NCBI RefSeq assembly: GCF_024346375.1
Contig: NZ_JAGQCV010000002.1
Span: 1-64,000, forward strand
Origin: Synechococcus sp. ATX 2A4
Lineage (GTDB): Bacteria > Cyanobacteriota > Cyanobacteriia > PCC-6307 > Cyanobiaceae
DNA length: 64,000 nucleotides
Reading direction: 5' to 3'
Under the pieces are notes generated by a model. The model had not been told where the DNA came from. It did no database searches and saw only the letters and a list, made by a program, of their open reading frames with translations. Both the position numbers and the translations under genes were made by a program. How positions within the stretch are numbered: position 1 is the stretch's first letter; each line of letters starts with the position of its first letter. Of this stretch, positions 52,813 to 63,975 are shown one piece after another.

Positions 52813-53829
52813 TCAGGGAGCGCTGACGCCGGCGGCTTCCACCACCAGCAGCTGGTGGCCATCGGGATCGGCCAACCGCAGCGCCCGTCTGCGCCCCGAT
52901 GTCCCTGCCCCCGCCGCCAGCTCCAGCAGGCCGGGCGGCAGCAGCTGCCCCCCGCACGCCTCCGCGCTCTCGGCGATGTGTTCAAGTCCGCTGGCCACCA
53001 GGTGGATCTGCCAGTGGGCCAGATCCTGCGGAGCCTGATCCGCCGGCTGCGGCCGCCCCTGGTTGGGGGGTAGGTAGCCGAGTGTTTCGATTCCCATGCC
53101 TGCCGCGCAGCGCAGGGGCGTGATCTGCACCCGCACCTCGCTCAGCCCATCGAGTCGGTCTTGCTCCAATCCGCTGTTCTCGCCGCTGGGCAGAGCCGTC
53201 AGGCCAAGCACCTGGCTGTAGAAGGCGCGGCTGCGGGCGCTATCGGCGATGGCGATGGCGGTGTGATCGATGCCGAGCAGCTCAGAGGCGCCGGCCGGCC
53301 GCTGGCAGTGCCAGCGGGGATCCCCCTTGCCGGCGGGAAATTGCAGCAGCTCCAGGGTGTGGCCATCGGGATCACGGAACTTGAAGGCCCAGATGCCGGC
53401 GGCGGCGGTGTTCCAATCGGGCAGTCGTTGCGGCGCCGCCGATACCGCCGTGATCGTGCCAGCGGCCAGAAGGGGCTGCAGCCGCGCCTGGCTGGCCGCC
53501 AGATCCGCCGTGACCAGACAGAGGTGCTGAAACCAGAGATCACAGCTGCGGGAATCCGGCGGTAGCGGGCGGCCTGGGCGCTGCCCGGGGCCGGGATCGA
53601 GCACTTCAATCAGATCCAGCCGCTCCTCGCCCATTTGCAGCTGCACCCGCTGCAGCTGCCCATCCGGCAGCCCGAACAGGGCGGCCTCTGGCCCCCCCTC
53701 CAGCCGCTGCTCGCCGAGGCGCTGGAAGCCAAGCCGTTGGCAGTAAAACGCGGCGCTGCGCTCGGCATTGGCGCAGGTGATTGCCACCGCTTCGATGTGG
53801 GGGCCGGAGCTGGCCGTGGCGGTCGTCAT
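52813..53829 (-). CDS. duplicated VOC-family (glyoxalase-like) protein
   Basis: A 338-residue protein with two VOC modules (about 10-165 and 180-335). The first has HIEAVAITCANAERSAAFYC, DLIEVLDPGPG and DPDGHTLELLQFP. The second has GIDHTAIAIADSARSRAFYS and LADPDGHQLLVVEA. Such duplicated proteins include extradiol dioxygenases and glyoxalase-like enzymes; no substrate can be read from it. ATG 53829 overlaps the stop of the upstream transporter gene as ATGA. The frame is open upstream to 54564, but that is the transporter gene out of frame. Confidence 0.85.
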   Translation of the reverse strand: MTTATASSGPHIEAVAITCANAERSAAFYCQRLGFQRLGEQRLEGGPEAALFGLPDGQLQRVQLQMGEERLDLIEVLDPGPGQRPGRPLPPDSRSCDLWFQHLCLVTADLAASQARLQPLLAAGTITAVSAAPQRLPDWNTAAAGIWAFKFRDPDGHTLELLQFPAGKGDPRWHCQRPAGASELLGIDHTAIAIADSARSRAFYSQVLGLTALPSGENSGLEQDRLDGLSEVRVQITPLRCAAGMGIETLGYLPPNQGRPQPADQAPQDLAHWQIHLVASGLEHIAESAEACGGQLLPPGLLELAAGAGTSGRRRALRLADPDGHQLLVVEAAGVSAP

Positions 53830-54839
53830 GCGCTGGGGGTGCTGCTGGTGTCTGCTGCAGTTGCCATGCCGGCTGCTCCGGAAGGAGCAGCGGTTTCGGT
53901 GCCCCCCGGGCGCTGCAGCACGATGCTGAGCACGCCGCCCAGGGTGATCAGGGCGGTGCCGACCCATACCGCCAGGGTGGGCTTCTCGGCGAACCAGATC
54001 CAGCCAATCAGGCCGGCGAACACCACCGATGAATACTGAAAAGCACCGATTGCGCCGGGTTCGGCATAGGTGTATGCCTTGATCAGCAGGAACTGAAAGC
54101 AGGCCAGGCAGACACCCGAGGCCAGCACCGTGAGCCATTGGCTGGTGTCCAGCCCGCCCAGCAGTGCACTGCTCGGGCCCTCGGGCCGCAGTGGGCCGAG
54201 GATCGCCACGGTGGAGCCGGCGCTGCCGATCAGCAGGAAATAGATCATCTGGGTGAGTGGCGCCTCGGTGCGGTCGAGCCGTTTCACGGCCAGGAATTCC
54301 ACGGCGCAGAGCAGGCCGGCGGCCAGGCCCAGCAGATCGCCGGGGCGGGTGAGCAGGGAGGCGTTGGGCTGCACCACGATCACCATGCCGGCAAAGCCGA
54401 TGCCAAGGCAGCCCCACAGGGCCCTGGGCACCTGCTGGCCGAGCACGAGCAGGCCCAGCAGTGGAATGAACAGCGGGGTGGTGTTCAGCAGCACATTGGC
54501 GTTGACAAGATTCACCAGCCGCGCGGCGGTGATGAACAGGAAGAAACCCGTCAGCCCGGTGCAACTGCGCAGCAGGTGCAGCAGCGGCACGGAGGTGCGC
54601 AGATCACGCCCCCCGCGCCACAGCACCCAGGGGAGGATCAGCGCCAGGGCGATCACGAAGGTGAGCCAGGTGAACTGCACCGGCCCCATGCCACTGCCGA
54701 GCGCTTTGCCGAAGGCGCTCTGGGCGGTGTTCGCCAGGAAGGCCAGCACGAGCAAGGCGGCGCCCAGCAGCAGCGAACGCATCGAACCGCTGGCGTCCTG
54801 CCGGGGTGTGGATGGAATCACATTCGCCACTGCGCTCAA
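53826..54839 (-). CDS. EamA/DMT-family transporter
   Basis: A 337-residue membrane protein with about ten helices in two EamA halves: LLLGAALLVLAFLANTAQSA, WLTFVIALALILPWVL, LLHLLRSCTGLTGFFLFITAA, NTTPLFIPLLGLLVLGQ, then ACFQFLLIKAYTYAEPG and IGAFQYSSVVFAGLIGW. Such proteins export amino acids or metabolites; the substrate is unknown. The start is TTG 54839, but ATG 54782 (MRSLLLGA) is a good alternative. It is divergent from the SDR gene, 48 bp away. Confidence 0.88.
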   Translation of the reverse strand: MSAVANVIPSTPRQDASGSMRSLLLGAALLVLAFLANTAQSAFGKALGSGMGPVQFTWLTFVIALALILPWVLWRGGRDLRTSVPLLHLLRSCTGLTGFFLFITAARLVNLVNANVLLNTTPLFIPLLGLLVLGQQVPRALWGCLGIGFAGMVIVVQPNASLLTRPGDLLGLAAGLLCAVEFLAVKRLDRTEAPLTQMIYFLLIGSAGSTVAILGPLRPEGPSSALLGGLDTSQWLTVLASGVCLACFQFLLIKAYTYAEPGAIGAFQYSSVVFAGLIGWIWFAEKPTLAVWVGTALITLGGVLSIVLQRPGGTETAAPSGAAGMATAADTSSTPSA

Positions 54840-54887
54840 CCCTGCTCGGTGGGCCCATGCTTACCCTCAAAGCCGACCCTGTCACCC

Positions 54888-55706
54888 ATGGATTCCGTGA
54901 CCAGCACCACCAATCCAGACGCCGTCCGCACCCTGGCCAAGTTGCTTGACGGCAAGGTGGCGATCGTGACCGGCGGCAACAGCGGCATCGGCAAGGCGAT
55001 TGTGGAAGCCCTCGCCCACCGCGGCGCCAAGGTGGTGATCGACTACCGCTCCCACCCTGAGGCCACCGAAGAGATCGAGAGGGAGATCGGTGCTTTCGGT
55101 GGCAGCAGCTTCGGTGTGCAGGCCGATGTATCGAAGCTGGACGACCTTCAGCGTCTGGTGGATGCGGCAGTGGCGAAATATGGACGCATCGATGTGATAG
55201 TGAACAACGCTGGCATCGAAACCCGCACCTCCATTCTCACCACTACCCCCGACGACTACGACAAGGTGCTGGATGTGAACCTGCGCGGCGTTTTCTTCGC
55301 CACTCAGTTTGCCGCCAAGCAGATGATCGCCCAGGGCGGTGGCGGCCGCATCATCAACATCTCCTCGGTTCACGAAGACTGGCCCATGCCCAACAACACG
55401 CCCTACTGCCTCGCCAAGGGCGGCATGCGCATGCTCACCCGCACCGCTGCACTTGAGCTGGCGCCCCATGGCATCACCGTGGTGAACGTGGGCCCGGGCG
55501 CCGTGGCCACCCCGATCAACGACGCCACGATGAAAGATCCGGAACTGATGGCCAAACTGGATGCCGCCATCCCGCTGGGCCGCATGGCCCGGCCGGAAGA
55601 GGTGGCCAGCGTGGTGGCCTTCCTCGCCAGCGACGACGCCAGCTACATCACCGCCACCACGATCTTTGCCGATGGCGGCATCATGCAGAGCAGTCCGGGT
55701 CTGTAG
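54888..55706 (+). CDS. SDR-family dehydrogenase, glucose-1-dehydrogenase type
   Basis: A 272-residue classical short-chain dehydrogenase: cofactor motif VAIVTGGNSGIGKAIVEALA, NNAGIETRTSILTT, catalytic Ser in NISSVHED, and YCLAKGGMRMLTR (YxxxK). The C-terminal GRMARPEEVASVVAFLASDD and TIFADGGIMQSSPG fit glucose-1-dehydrogenase-like or other sugar/alcohol reductases. It starts at ATG 54888 and its end overlaps the convergent NDH-2 gene by 26 bp. Confidence 0.92.
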   Translation: MDSVTSTTNPDAVRTLAKLLDGKVAIVTGGNSGIGKAIVEALAHRGAKVVIDYRSHPEATEEIEREIGAFGGSSFGVQADVSKLDDLQRLVDAAVAKYGRIDVIVNNAGIETRTSILTTTPDDYDKVLDVNLRGVFFATQFAAKQMIAQGGGGRIINISSVHEDWPMPNNTPYCLAKGGMRMLTRTAALELAPHGITVVNVGPGAVATPINDATMKDPELMAKLDAAIPLGRMARPEEVASVVAFLASDDASYITATTIFADGGIMQSSPGL

Positions 55707-57057
55707 GGGCAGGGCTCAGCGGCGCTGTCTCCTCAAAGCGCGGTTCTCCCATGATCAGCAGAGAGCCGCGCTGCCGGGCGGCGATCGCCCAGAGCCATTT
55801 GATCAGCAGGCTCACCCGGTTCTCGTTGGCGGGCATGAAGCCCAGGTGGGCCACGCCCCAGATCCACCAGCCCAGAGGGCCGTCCACGCGCCAGCCACGC
55901 AGGTCGGCTTCGGCGTGCAGGCGGCCCAGCATCGCCATCGAGCCGAAATCCACGAAGCGGAAGGGTGCCTGCGGGCGGCCTTCCAGCCCGGCCCGCAGGT
56001 CACGGGCCACCCAGCGGCCCATCTGTACCGCCACGCTCGCCAACCCCGGCAGCGGGCGGGCGCCCGGGCTGGGGGCATAGGCGCAGAGGTCGCCCACCAC
56101 CCGGATCTCGGGATGGCCGGGCACGCAGAAATCCGCCTCCACCGGCACCCGCCCGCCCCGGTCGAGTGGCACGCCGGTGGCCTCGGCCAGCCGGGCCCCG
56201 AGCGGGGACGCCTTCACTCCGGCCGTCCAGCACACGGTGGCCGCCTCCCGCACCTGCTCGCCAGCGGCGGTGCTGATCGTGACCCGGCCCGGCTCGATCG
56301 CCTTCACCCGGCCCCCCAGCAGCACCTCCACGCCGATCGATTCCAGGAAGCGCTGGGCGCCGGCGCCCAGATCGGGGTGCATGCCCCGCAGCAGGCGATC
56401 GCCGGGATCCACCAGCACAATGCGGGTGTCGCCCGGATCAAGTTGGCGGAAATCCCGGGCCAGGGCGTGGCGCAGCAGCTCCGACACCGACCCCGCCAGC
56501 TCACAGCCGGTGGGTCCGCCCCCCACCACCACCACCGATTGCAGCAAGCGCCGCTTCTCCGCCTCGGGCGTCTGCTCCGCCTCCTCCATCGCCAGCAGCA
56601 AGCGCTCGCGGATCTCGAGGGCGTCTTCCAGCTGTTTCATCGGCGGGGCGATCGCCTGCCATTCGTCGTGGCCGAAGTAGGAGCTGCCGGAGCCCGCCGC
56701 CAGGATCAGGTGGTCGTAGCTGTAGCGGCGCTCGTTGAACACCAGCTCCCTGGCCTCGGCATCGATTTCCCTCACCTCCCCCATCAACACCTGCACGTTG
56801 CGTTGCCCTCCCACCAGCAACCGCAGCGGCACGGTCACGTCCCCGGGGGCCACCAATCCGGTGGACACCTGATACAGCAGCGGTTGGAACAGGTTGTAGT
56901 TGCGCTTGTCGATCAGCGTCACGCGCAGATCGGCACCAGCAAGGGCCTTGCAGGCTGCCAGGCCCGCAAACCCGCCTCCCACGATCACCACATGGGGACG
57001 GCCGCGCAGGGCTTCTGCCGGCGGCTCCAACTCCAGAAAGAAGCGCTCGCGTGGCAT
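55681..57057 (-). CDS. type II NADH dehydrogenase (NDH-2)
   Basis: A 458-residue FAD protein: first nucleotide motif HVVIVGGGFAGLAACKALAG, YNLFQPLLYQVSTGLV, DHLILAAGSGSSYFG, second motif SVVVVGGGPTGCELAGSVSE, and FVDFGSMAMLGRLHAEADL with C-terminal membrane-associating helices. NDH-2 passes electrons from NAD(P)H to quinones without proton pumping and in cyanobacteria is thought to act as a redox sensor. ATG 57057 is preferred over GTG 57069. It overlaps the convergent SDR gene. Confidence 0.92.
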   Translation of the reverse strand: MPRERFFLELEPPAEALRGRPHVVIVGGGFAGLAACKALAGADLRVTLIDKRNYNLFQPLLYQVSTGLVAPGDVTVPLRLLVGGQRNVQVLMGEVREIDAEARELVFNERRYSYDHLILAAGSGSSYFGHDEWQAIAPPMKQLEDALEIRERLLLAMEEAEQTPEAEKRRLLQSVVVVGGGPTGCELAGSVSELLRHALARDFRQLDPGDTRIVLVDPGDRLLRGMHPDLGAGAQRFLESIGVEVLLGGRVKAIEPGRVTISTAAGEQVREAATVCWTAGVKASPLGARLAEATGVPLDRGGRVPVEADFCVPGHPEIRVVGDLCAYAPSPGARPLPGLASVAVQMGRWVARDLRAGLEGRPQAPFRFVDFGSMAMLGRLHAEADLRGWRVDGPLGWWIWGVAHLGFMPANENRVSLLIKWLWAIAARQRGSLLIMGEPRFEETAPLSPAPTDPDCSA

Positions 57058-57131
57058 GGGCAACGGCACGACGGCCTGAAGCCTATTCAGGGTTCAGGCG
57101 CTGGCAGGGCCGGCGTCAGGTGATGGAAGTG

Positions 57132-58448
<1,317 letters not shown>

Positions 58449-58717
58449 GGCGCGATCCGCAGACGGTTGAGAACGGCGCGACAGCGCAATGCCGCTCGGC
58501 CGGTCTCCATCCTGACTCAAGATGTGTCGGTGCGGTTGCTGTCGTCTCCGCTCGGTAAGGTCTTGTTTGCCCGCGGTGCATCCAGCAGCTGGTGCATCCC
58601 GCTACTGGCTCCTTCCAGCTGCCTCCTTCCTGCTGCCTGCTCCGAGCCTGCTTTCCTGCTGGCCGTGTTTCTCGCCCAGTCTCTCCTCGTCAGGCCGACA
58701 TCCAGGCCGAAACCCCC

Positions 58718-60268
58718 GTGAGCCTGCCCTGGTCCACCATCGAACGCCAGCTGCGCCGCCTGCTTCCGGCGCGTGCCGTGGTGGCCCGGCGCCAGGAGCT
58801 GCTCACCTACGACAGCGACGGCCTCACCTTGCACCGCCATGAGCCGCCGCTGGTGGTGTTGCCGGAAACCACCGAGCAGGTGGTGGCGATTCTGCGCTGC
58901 TGCCATGCCCTGGGGGTTCCGTTTGTGGCCCGCGGCAGCGGCACGGGCCTCTCCGGCGGTGCCGTGGCGGAGCAGGAGTCCCTGCTGGTGGTCACCAGCC
59001 GCATGCGGTCGGTGCTGGCGATCGATCTCGACAACCAGCGCATCACTGTGCAGCCCGGTGTGATCAACAGCTGGGTCACGCGCGCGGTGGCTGGCGACGG
59101 CTTCTATTACGCCCCTGACCCGTCCAGCCAGGTGGTGTGCAGCATCGGCGGCAACGTGGCCGAGAATGCCGGGGGCGTCCATTGCCTCAAGTACGGCGTC
59201 ACCAGCAACCACGTGCTGGAGCTGGAGGTGGTGCTCCCCGACGGCACGCTCACCCGCCTCGGGGGAGCGCTGGCCGAGCTGCCTGGTCTGGATCTGCGCG
59301 GCGTGTTCATCGGCAGCGAAGGCACCCTGGGCATCGCCACGGCGATCACCCTGCGCCTGCTGCCCCAGACCCCCAACGTGCAGGTGCTGCTGGCCGATTT
59401 CGCCACGATGGAGGCGGCCGGTGAAGCGGTGCGCCTGGTCACGGCCGCCGGGGTGCTGCCGGCGGGGATGGAAATCATGGATAACTTCACGATCAACGCC
59501 GTCGACGACCTGTTCGGAGTCGATGAGTATCCCCGCGATGCGGCGGCGGTGCTGCTGATCGAGCTCGACGGCCAGGAGCGGGAGGTGGCGGCGGCGGTGG
59601 CCCTGGCCAGCGACCTGTGCCGTCAGGCCGGGGCCCGCTCGATCCGTCAGGCGGAGCAGGAGGCCGATCGGGCCCAGCTGTGGAAGGGCCGCAAGTCGGC
59701 GTTCGCGGCGGTGGGGCGCATCACCCCCACCTACTACGTGCAGGACGGGGTTGTGCCGCGCAGTGCCCTGCCCTCCGTGCTGGCGGCGATCGAGCAGTTG
59801 AGCCGCCACTACGGCCTGCCCGTGGCCAATGTGTTCCACGCCGGCGATGGCAACCTGCACCCCCTGATCCTCTACACGGCAGGCGAGCCCGGCGTGCAGG
59901 AGAAAGTGCAGGCCCTGGGCGCCGAGATCCTGCGGCTCTGCATCGAGGCCGGTGGCAGCATCACCGGGGAGCACGGCGTGGGCGCCGACAAGCGCTGCTA
60001 CCTCGATTGGATGTTCTCCCACGACGACCTCGACACCATGCAGTTGGTGCGCCGCGCCTTCGACCCGCTGGGCCGGGCCAATCCCGGCAAGATCTTCCCC
60101 ACGCCCCGCAGCTGCGGCGAATCGTCCCGCCGGGTGGCCGTGCTGCGCGAAGCCGTTGCCCGCCATGGCGCTGGTTCCCCGCTTGCGCCAGCGGAATCAG
60201 GCTCCACATCCTGGGCGGGCGACGGCCCGCCAGGCACGCTGGAACGCGAGGCTGTTGAGCTGTTCTGA
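58718..60268 (+). CDS. glcD: glycolate oxidase subunit GlcD / FAD-linked oxidase
   Basis: A 516-residue GlcD-type enzyme that oxidises glycolate from photorespiration to glyoxylate. The PCMH FAD domain has PFVARGSGTGLSGGAVAEQE, GGNVAENAGGVHCLKYGVTS and FIGSEGTLGIATAITL. The C-terminal domain has YYVQDGVVPRSALPSVLAAI, ANVFHAGDGNLHPLILY and GSITGEHGVGADKRCYL. GTG 58718 is chosen; the frame is open from 58592 but without similarity before it. The subunits GlcE and GlcF are not adjacent. Confidence 0.94.
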   Translation: MSLPWSTIERQLRRLLPARAVVARRQELLTYDSDGLTLHRHEPPLVVLPETTEQVVAILRCCHALGVPFVARGSGTGLSGGAVAEQESLLVVTSRMRSVLAIDLDNQRITVQPGVINSWVTRAVAGDGFYYAPDPSSQVVCSIGGNVAENAGGVHCLKYGVTSNHVLELEVVLPDGTLTRLGGALAELPGLDLRGVFIGSEGTLGIATAITLRLLPQTPNVQVLLADFATMEAAGEAVRLVTAAGVLPAGMEIMDNFTINAVDDLFGVDEYPRDAAAVLLIELDGQEREVAAAVALASDLCRQAGARSIRQAEQEADRAQLWKGRKSAFAAVGRITPTYYVQDGVVPRSALPSVLAAIEQLSRHYGLPVANVFHAGDGNLHPLILYTAGEPGVQEKVQALGAEILRLCIEAGGSITGEHGVGADKRCYLDWMFSHDDLDTMQLVRRAFDPLGRANPGKIFPTPRSCGESSRRVAVLREAVARHGAGSPLAPAESGSTSWAGDGPPGTLEREAVELF

Positions 60269-60332
60269 ACCTGGCTGGAGCTCCTTCCCTTCACCCGGTC
60301 AGCGTCTTCACAGGGCCTTCCCCCGCCCATGT

Positions 60333-62762
60333 TCAGGGGGCCTGGTCAAGCTCCTGTTCGATCGCCGCCACCTTCAGGCGTGTGGCAATCACCGCATCGG
60401 GGTTGAGGCTGATCGAATCGATGCCCTCCTCCACCAGGAAGCGGGCGAAGTCGGGGTAGTCGCTGGGGGCCTGGCCGCAGATGCCGATCCGGCTGCCGCA
60501 GCGGTGGGCTGTGCGAATCGCCAGGCGGATCATCTCCTTGACGACGGCGTGCCGCTCATCGAACAGATCCGCCACCAGCGCTGAATCCCTGTCCAGCCCC
60601 AGGGTGAGCTGGGTGAGGTCGTTGGAGCCGATCGAAAAGCCATCGAAACGCTCGGCGAAGGCTTCGGCGCCGATCACATTGCTGGGCAGCTCGCACATCA
60701 CGTACACCTGCAGGCCGTGGCGGCCCCGCACCAGGCCATGGCGGGCCATCTCGGCGAGCACCCGCTCGCCTTCCTCCGGCGTGCGGCAGAACGGCACCAT
60801 CGGAATCACGTTCGTGAGCCCCATGGCCTCCCGCACCACCTTGAGGGCCTGGCATTCCAGGCCGAACGCCTCGCGGAAGGCTTCGGCGGTGTAGCGGGAG
60901 GCGCCCCGCCAGCCCAGCATCGGGTTCTCCTCGTGGGGCTCGAAGCCGCTGCCCCCCAGCAGGCGGGCGTATTCGTTGCTCTTGAAATCTGAAAAGCGCA
61001 GGATCACCGGCCGTGGATAAAAGGCGGCGGCGATGCGCGCCATGCCCTGGGTGAGCAGGTCGACGTAGTAATCGGCGGGATGGGCATACCCCTTGGTGCG
61101 CTGCGCGATTGCCTCGCGTTCGCCGGCATCGGCCACCAGCTCCGGCTTCAGCAGTGCCATCGGATGCACCTGAATGTGGTTGGCGATGATGAACTCCAAC
61201 CGGGCCAATCCCACCCCGTCCACAGGCAGGGCCGCCTGCTGGAAAGCCTGCTCCGGATTGCCCACGTTCACCAGGATGCGGGTGCGGGTCGGTGGCAATT
61301 CGGAGAGCTCCTGCTCCTCCACATGAAACGCCAAGGCGCCGCGATACACCCGCCCGGCATCCCCTTCGCAACAACTGGCGGTGATCACATCGCCATCGGC
61401 GATGCGGCTGGTGGCCGTGCCACAACCCACGATCGCAGTGATCCCCATCTCGCGGGCAATGATCGCCGCGTGGCAGGTGCGGCCGCCCTGGTTGGTGATC
61501 ACACCGCTGGCTTTGCGCAGGATCGGTTCCCAGTCGGGGTCAGTGCGCTCCGTCACCAGCAGATCCCCCGCCTCGAAGCGGTTGATGGCAGCGGCGCTGG
61601 CCAGCACGCGGGCCACACCGCTGCTCACCGAGGCACCGATGGCCCGGCCCTCCACGATCACTTCAGCCTGGTGGGGATCCAGCTGCCAGCGGCGCAGCAG
61701 GCTGCTCGAACGGCGCGACTGCACCGTTTCCGGCCGGGCCTGCACGATGAACAACTTGCCGCTGAGGCCATCTTTGGCCCACTCGATGTCCATGGCGGTG
61801 GGAACACCGTGCAGGGCGCTGTAGTGCGCCTCGATCACGCAGGCCCAGCGGGCCAGGGTGAGCACATCGGCGTCGTCGATCGCGAAGCGTTCACGCTCTT
61901 CCGCCGGCACTGGCACGTTGCAGGTGGCCGTCTCGGCGTACACCATGCGCAGCTTCTTGCTGCCCAGCCGCCTGCTCACGATCGGTGCATGCCCCTGCAG
62001 CAGGGTCGGCTTGAAGATGAGGTATTCATCGGGGTTCACTGCCCCCTGCACCACGTTTTCGCCCAGGCCATAGGCAGCCGTGAGCAGAACGGCTTCACGG
62101 AAGCCACTTTCGGTGTCGATCGTGAACATCACGCCCGAAGCGGCAAGATCGGAGCGCACCATCGTCTGCACGCCGATCGACAGCGCCACCGCGTCGTGGG
62201 CGAAGCCGTTGATCTGCCGGTAGGAGATGGCCCGATCCGTGAACAATGAGGCATAGCAACGGCGGCAGGCGGCCAGCAGGGCGTCGGCGCCTTGCACGTT
62301 GAGAAAGCTTTCCTGCTGTCCGGCGAAGCTGGCCTCCGGCAGATCTTCAGCCGTGGCACTCGAGCGGACCGCCACTGCCACTTCGCTGCCGGTGCTTTCC
62401 TCGCACAGTTCCTGGTAATAACGCCGGATGGCTTCCTCCAGCGGCGGCGGCAGGGTGGCGTTCAACAGCAGTTGGCGCGCGGCGGCACCACTTGCCTGCA
62501 GGGCCGTCAGATCGCTGGCATCGAGGCCATCAAACAGGGCGGCAAGCTGGGCCTCCAGCCCGTTGTGGGCGAGCAGCAGGCGGTAGGCCCCAGCCGTGGT
62601 GGCAAAGCCGCTGGGCACCGCCACCCCCCGGGGCGCCAGTTGGCGGATCATCTCCCCGAGGGAGGCGTTTTTCCCCCCCACCTGGGCGATGGCGTCGAGG
62701 CCGACGGATTGGAGCGGCACAACCAGGAGATCGGGGCTGCCCATTGCTGGTGCCTGAGCCAT
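60333..62762 (-). CDS. ppsA: phosphoenolpyruvate synthase
   Basis: An 809-residue enzyme that forms PEP from pyruvate and ATP. The N-terminal ATP-grasp part has AQVGGKNASLGEMIRQLA and VAVRSSATAEDLPEASFAGQ. The swivelling His domain has GGRTCHAAIIAREMGITAIV with the phosphorylated His. The C-terminal TIM barrel has FSIGSNDLTQLTLGLDRDSA and SRIGICGQAPSDYPDFARFL, with the catalytic Cys. ATG 62762 is chosen; GTG 62765 is also in frame. It is convergent with glcD across 64 bp. Confidence 0.96.
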   Translation of the reverse strand: MAQAPAMGSPDLLVVPLQSVGLDAIAQVGGKNASLGEMIRQLAPRGVAVPSGFATTAGAYRLLLAHNGLEAQLAALFDGLDASDLTALQASGAAARQLLLNATLPPPLEEAIRRYYQELCEESTGSEVAVAVRSSATAEDLPEASFAGQQESFLNVQGADALLAACRRCYASLFTDRAISYRQINGFAHDAVALSIGVQTMVRSDLAASGVMFTIDTESGFREAVLLTAAYGLGENVVQGAVNPDEYLIFKPTLLQGHAPIVSRRLGSKKLRMVYAETATCNVPVPAEERERFAIDDADVLTLARWACVIEAHYSALHGVPTAMDIEWAKDGLSGKLFIVQARPETVQSRRSSSLLRRWQLDPHQAEVIVEGRAIGASVSSGVARVLASAAAINRFEAGDLLVTERTDPDWEPILRKASGVITNQGGRTCHAAIIAREMGITAIVGCGTATSRIADGDVITASCCEGDAGRVYRGALAFHVEEQELSELPPTRTRILVNVGNPEQAFQQAALPVDGVGLARLEFIIANHIQVHPMALLKPELVADAGEREAIAQRTKGYAHPADYYVDLLTQGMARIAAAFYPRPVILRFSDFKSNEYARLLGGSGFEPHEENPMLGWRGASRYTAEAFREAFGLECQALKVVREAMGLTNVIPMVPFCRTPEEGERVLAEMARHGLVRGRHGLQVYVMCELPSNVIGAEAFAERFDGFSIGSNDLTQLTLGLDRDSALVADLFDERHAVVKEMIRLAIRTAHRCGSRIGICGQAPSDYPDFARFLVEEGIDSISLNPDAVIATRLKVAAIEQELDQAP

Positions 62763-62787
62763 CACGACCTCTGCCGATGTCTTGAGC

Positions 62788-63975
62788 CTAGGAACGGGGG
62801 TCGTTTCCAGCTGCAGGCAGGGGAGTCAGTTGCAGTTGCGCGCTCGGTGGGCTGCCCTCACCTAAATCCAGCTGGCTGGCGGCGCCTTTGAGGGCGGTGC
62901 GGCCCCCCTGGCGACGGGTTTTGAGCGCAGCGCAGAGCTCCCGGGGTTGTGCCTTGGGGTCAAGCCAGGCCATGTCCCAGGGTTTGGTGTCACCCGGGCG
63001 CCGGGCGGCCACGGCGGCCAGCTGGCCGGTGTCGTACCCGGTGGCTTCCACCAGGCTGGGGGCGTAGTTGTAGTGGCGCTGGAAGGTTTCGGCAAAGCGG
63101 CTCCAGCCGGGCCCGCGACTGAGCGGATCCACCCCCAATTGGGCGTTGGCCAGCGGCTCCCTGGCCGGAAACGGCCATACGAGGGTGAGGTCGGCCGGCC
63201 AGCGCGCCTCCCGCACCGCCATGGCCAGCGGGCTGCTCGGCGTTGTCAGCACCACCAGGGCCTGAGGGCGGAAAAAGTCCACGTCGTCCACCAGGCGGGT
63301 GATGGTGCGGGCATCGGGATCGGCGATCTCCTGGCTTCCCTCCTGGTAACCCACCACCCGGCCGCCGTCGCCACTCAGCGAAGCCACGAAGCGGTCGGCC
63401 AGGGCAATCTGCTCGCTGCTGCCGTCATGGATCACCAGCACGCGGGAGCGTCTGTCTTCGATCAGGCCTTTGGCGAGGCGATCAGCCTCCAGGCTGCGGG
63501 CCGGCAGCACCGGCCAGAGCCGGTCGGCGCCGGTGAGGCTGGGCAGGCCACTCAGGGAGCTGCCCCGCTGCAGCGGCAGCAGCACGGTGAGGCCCAGCTC
63601 CTGTGCCAGCAAGCCATACGACACCAGCGACACCGCCGGTGGGGCGATCAGCAAGCCGGGCAGGGGCCTGGCCGTGAGCGCCGCGCGGGGGTCCTGCTCC
63701 GGCGGCACCCAGCCCAGCTGCAGGGTGGGCGGCTCCACCCCGCAGGCGCGTGCGTCCGCCATGGCAAGTTCGTAGCCGCGGCGGAAGCCGTCTCCCACCC
63801 CCGCCAGTAGCCCCTCGGGTGTCAGCAGCATCAACACATCGCTGCGGACCGGCGCGCTGGCGGCGAGGCTCTGCAGCCCGAACAGGGCAGCCACCACGCC
63901 GGTAGCCATCCAGAAGAGGTTGCGGCGAGGGGGTGGTTCAGCACCGGAGCCGGACGCGGATTTCCCGGGGGACAT
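62788..63975 (-). CDS. periplasmic-binding-like protein, type 1 fold
   Basis: A 395-residue exported or membrane-anchored protein (hydrophobic NLFWMATGVVAALFGLQSLA near the N-terminus, no clear cleavage site) with a two-lobed binding-protein layout: VLMLLTPEGLLAGVGDGFRR, SLVSYGLLAQELGLTVLLPL, RSRVLVIHDGSSEQIALADR, and ATGYDTGQLAAVAAR. This resembles LivJ/ABC-type ligand-binding proteins, but the ligand is unknown and no transporter genes are adjacent. GGAAG lies just before ATG 63975; ATG 63987 is also in frame. ppsA follows downstream by 25 bp. Confidence 0.75.
   Translation of the reverse strand: MSPGKSASGSGAEPPPRRNLFWMATGVVAALFGLQSLAASAPVRSDVLMLLTPEGLLAGVGDGFRRGYELAMADARACGVEPPTLQLGWVPPEQDPRAALTARPLPGLLIAPPAVSLVSYGLLAQELGLTVLLPLQRGSSLSGLPSLTGADRLWPVLPARSLEADRLAKGLIEDRRSRVLVIHDGSSEQIALADRFVASLSGDGGRVVGYQEGSQEIADPDARTITRLVDDVDFFRPQALVVLTTPSSPLAMAVREARWPADLTLVWPFPAREPLANAQLGVDPLSRGPGWSRFAETFQRHYNYAPSLVEATGYDTGQLAAVAARRPGDTKPWDMAWLDPKAQPRELCAALKTRRQGGRTALKGAASQLDLGEGSPPSAQLQLTPLPAAGNDPRS

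Noticed and set aside
60300-60345. Hairpin between the convergent glcD and ppsA genes
   Set aside because: Only CCCCC/GGGGG pairs well, flanking bases do not match, and there is no T-run.
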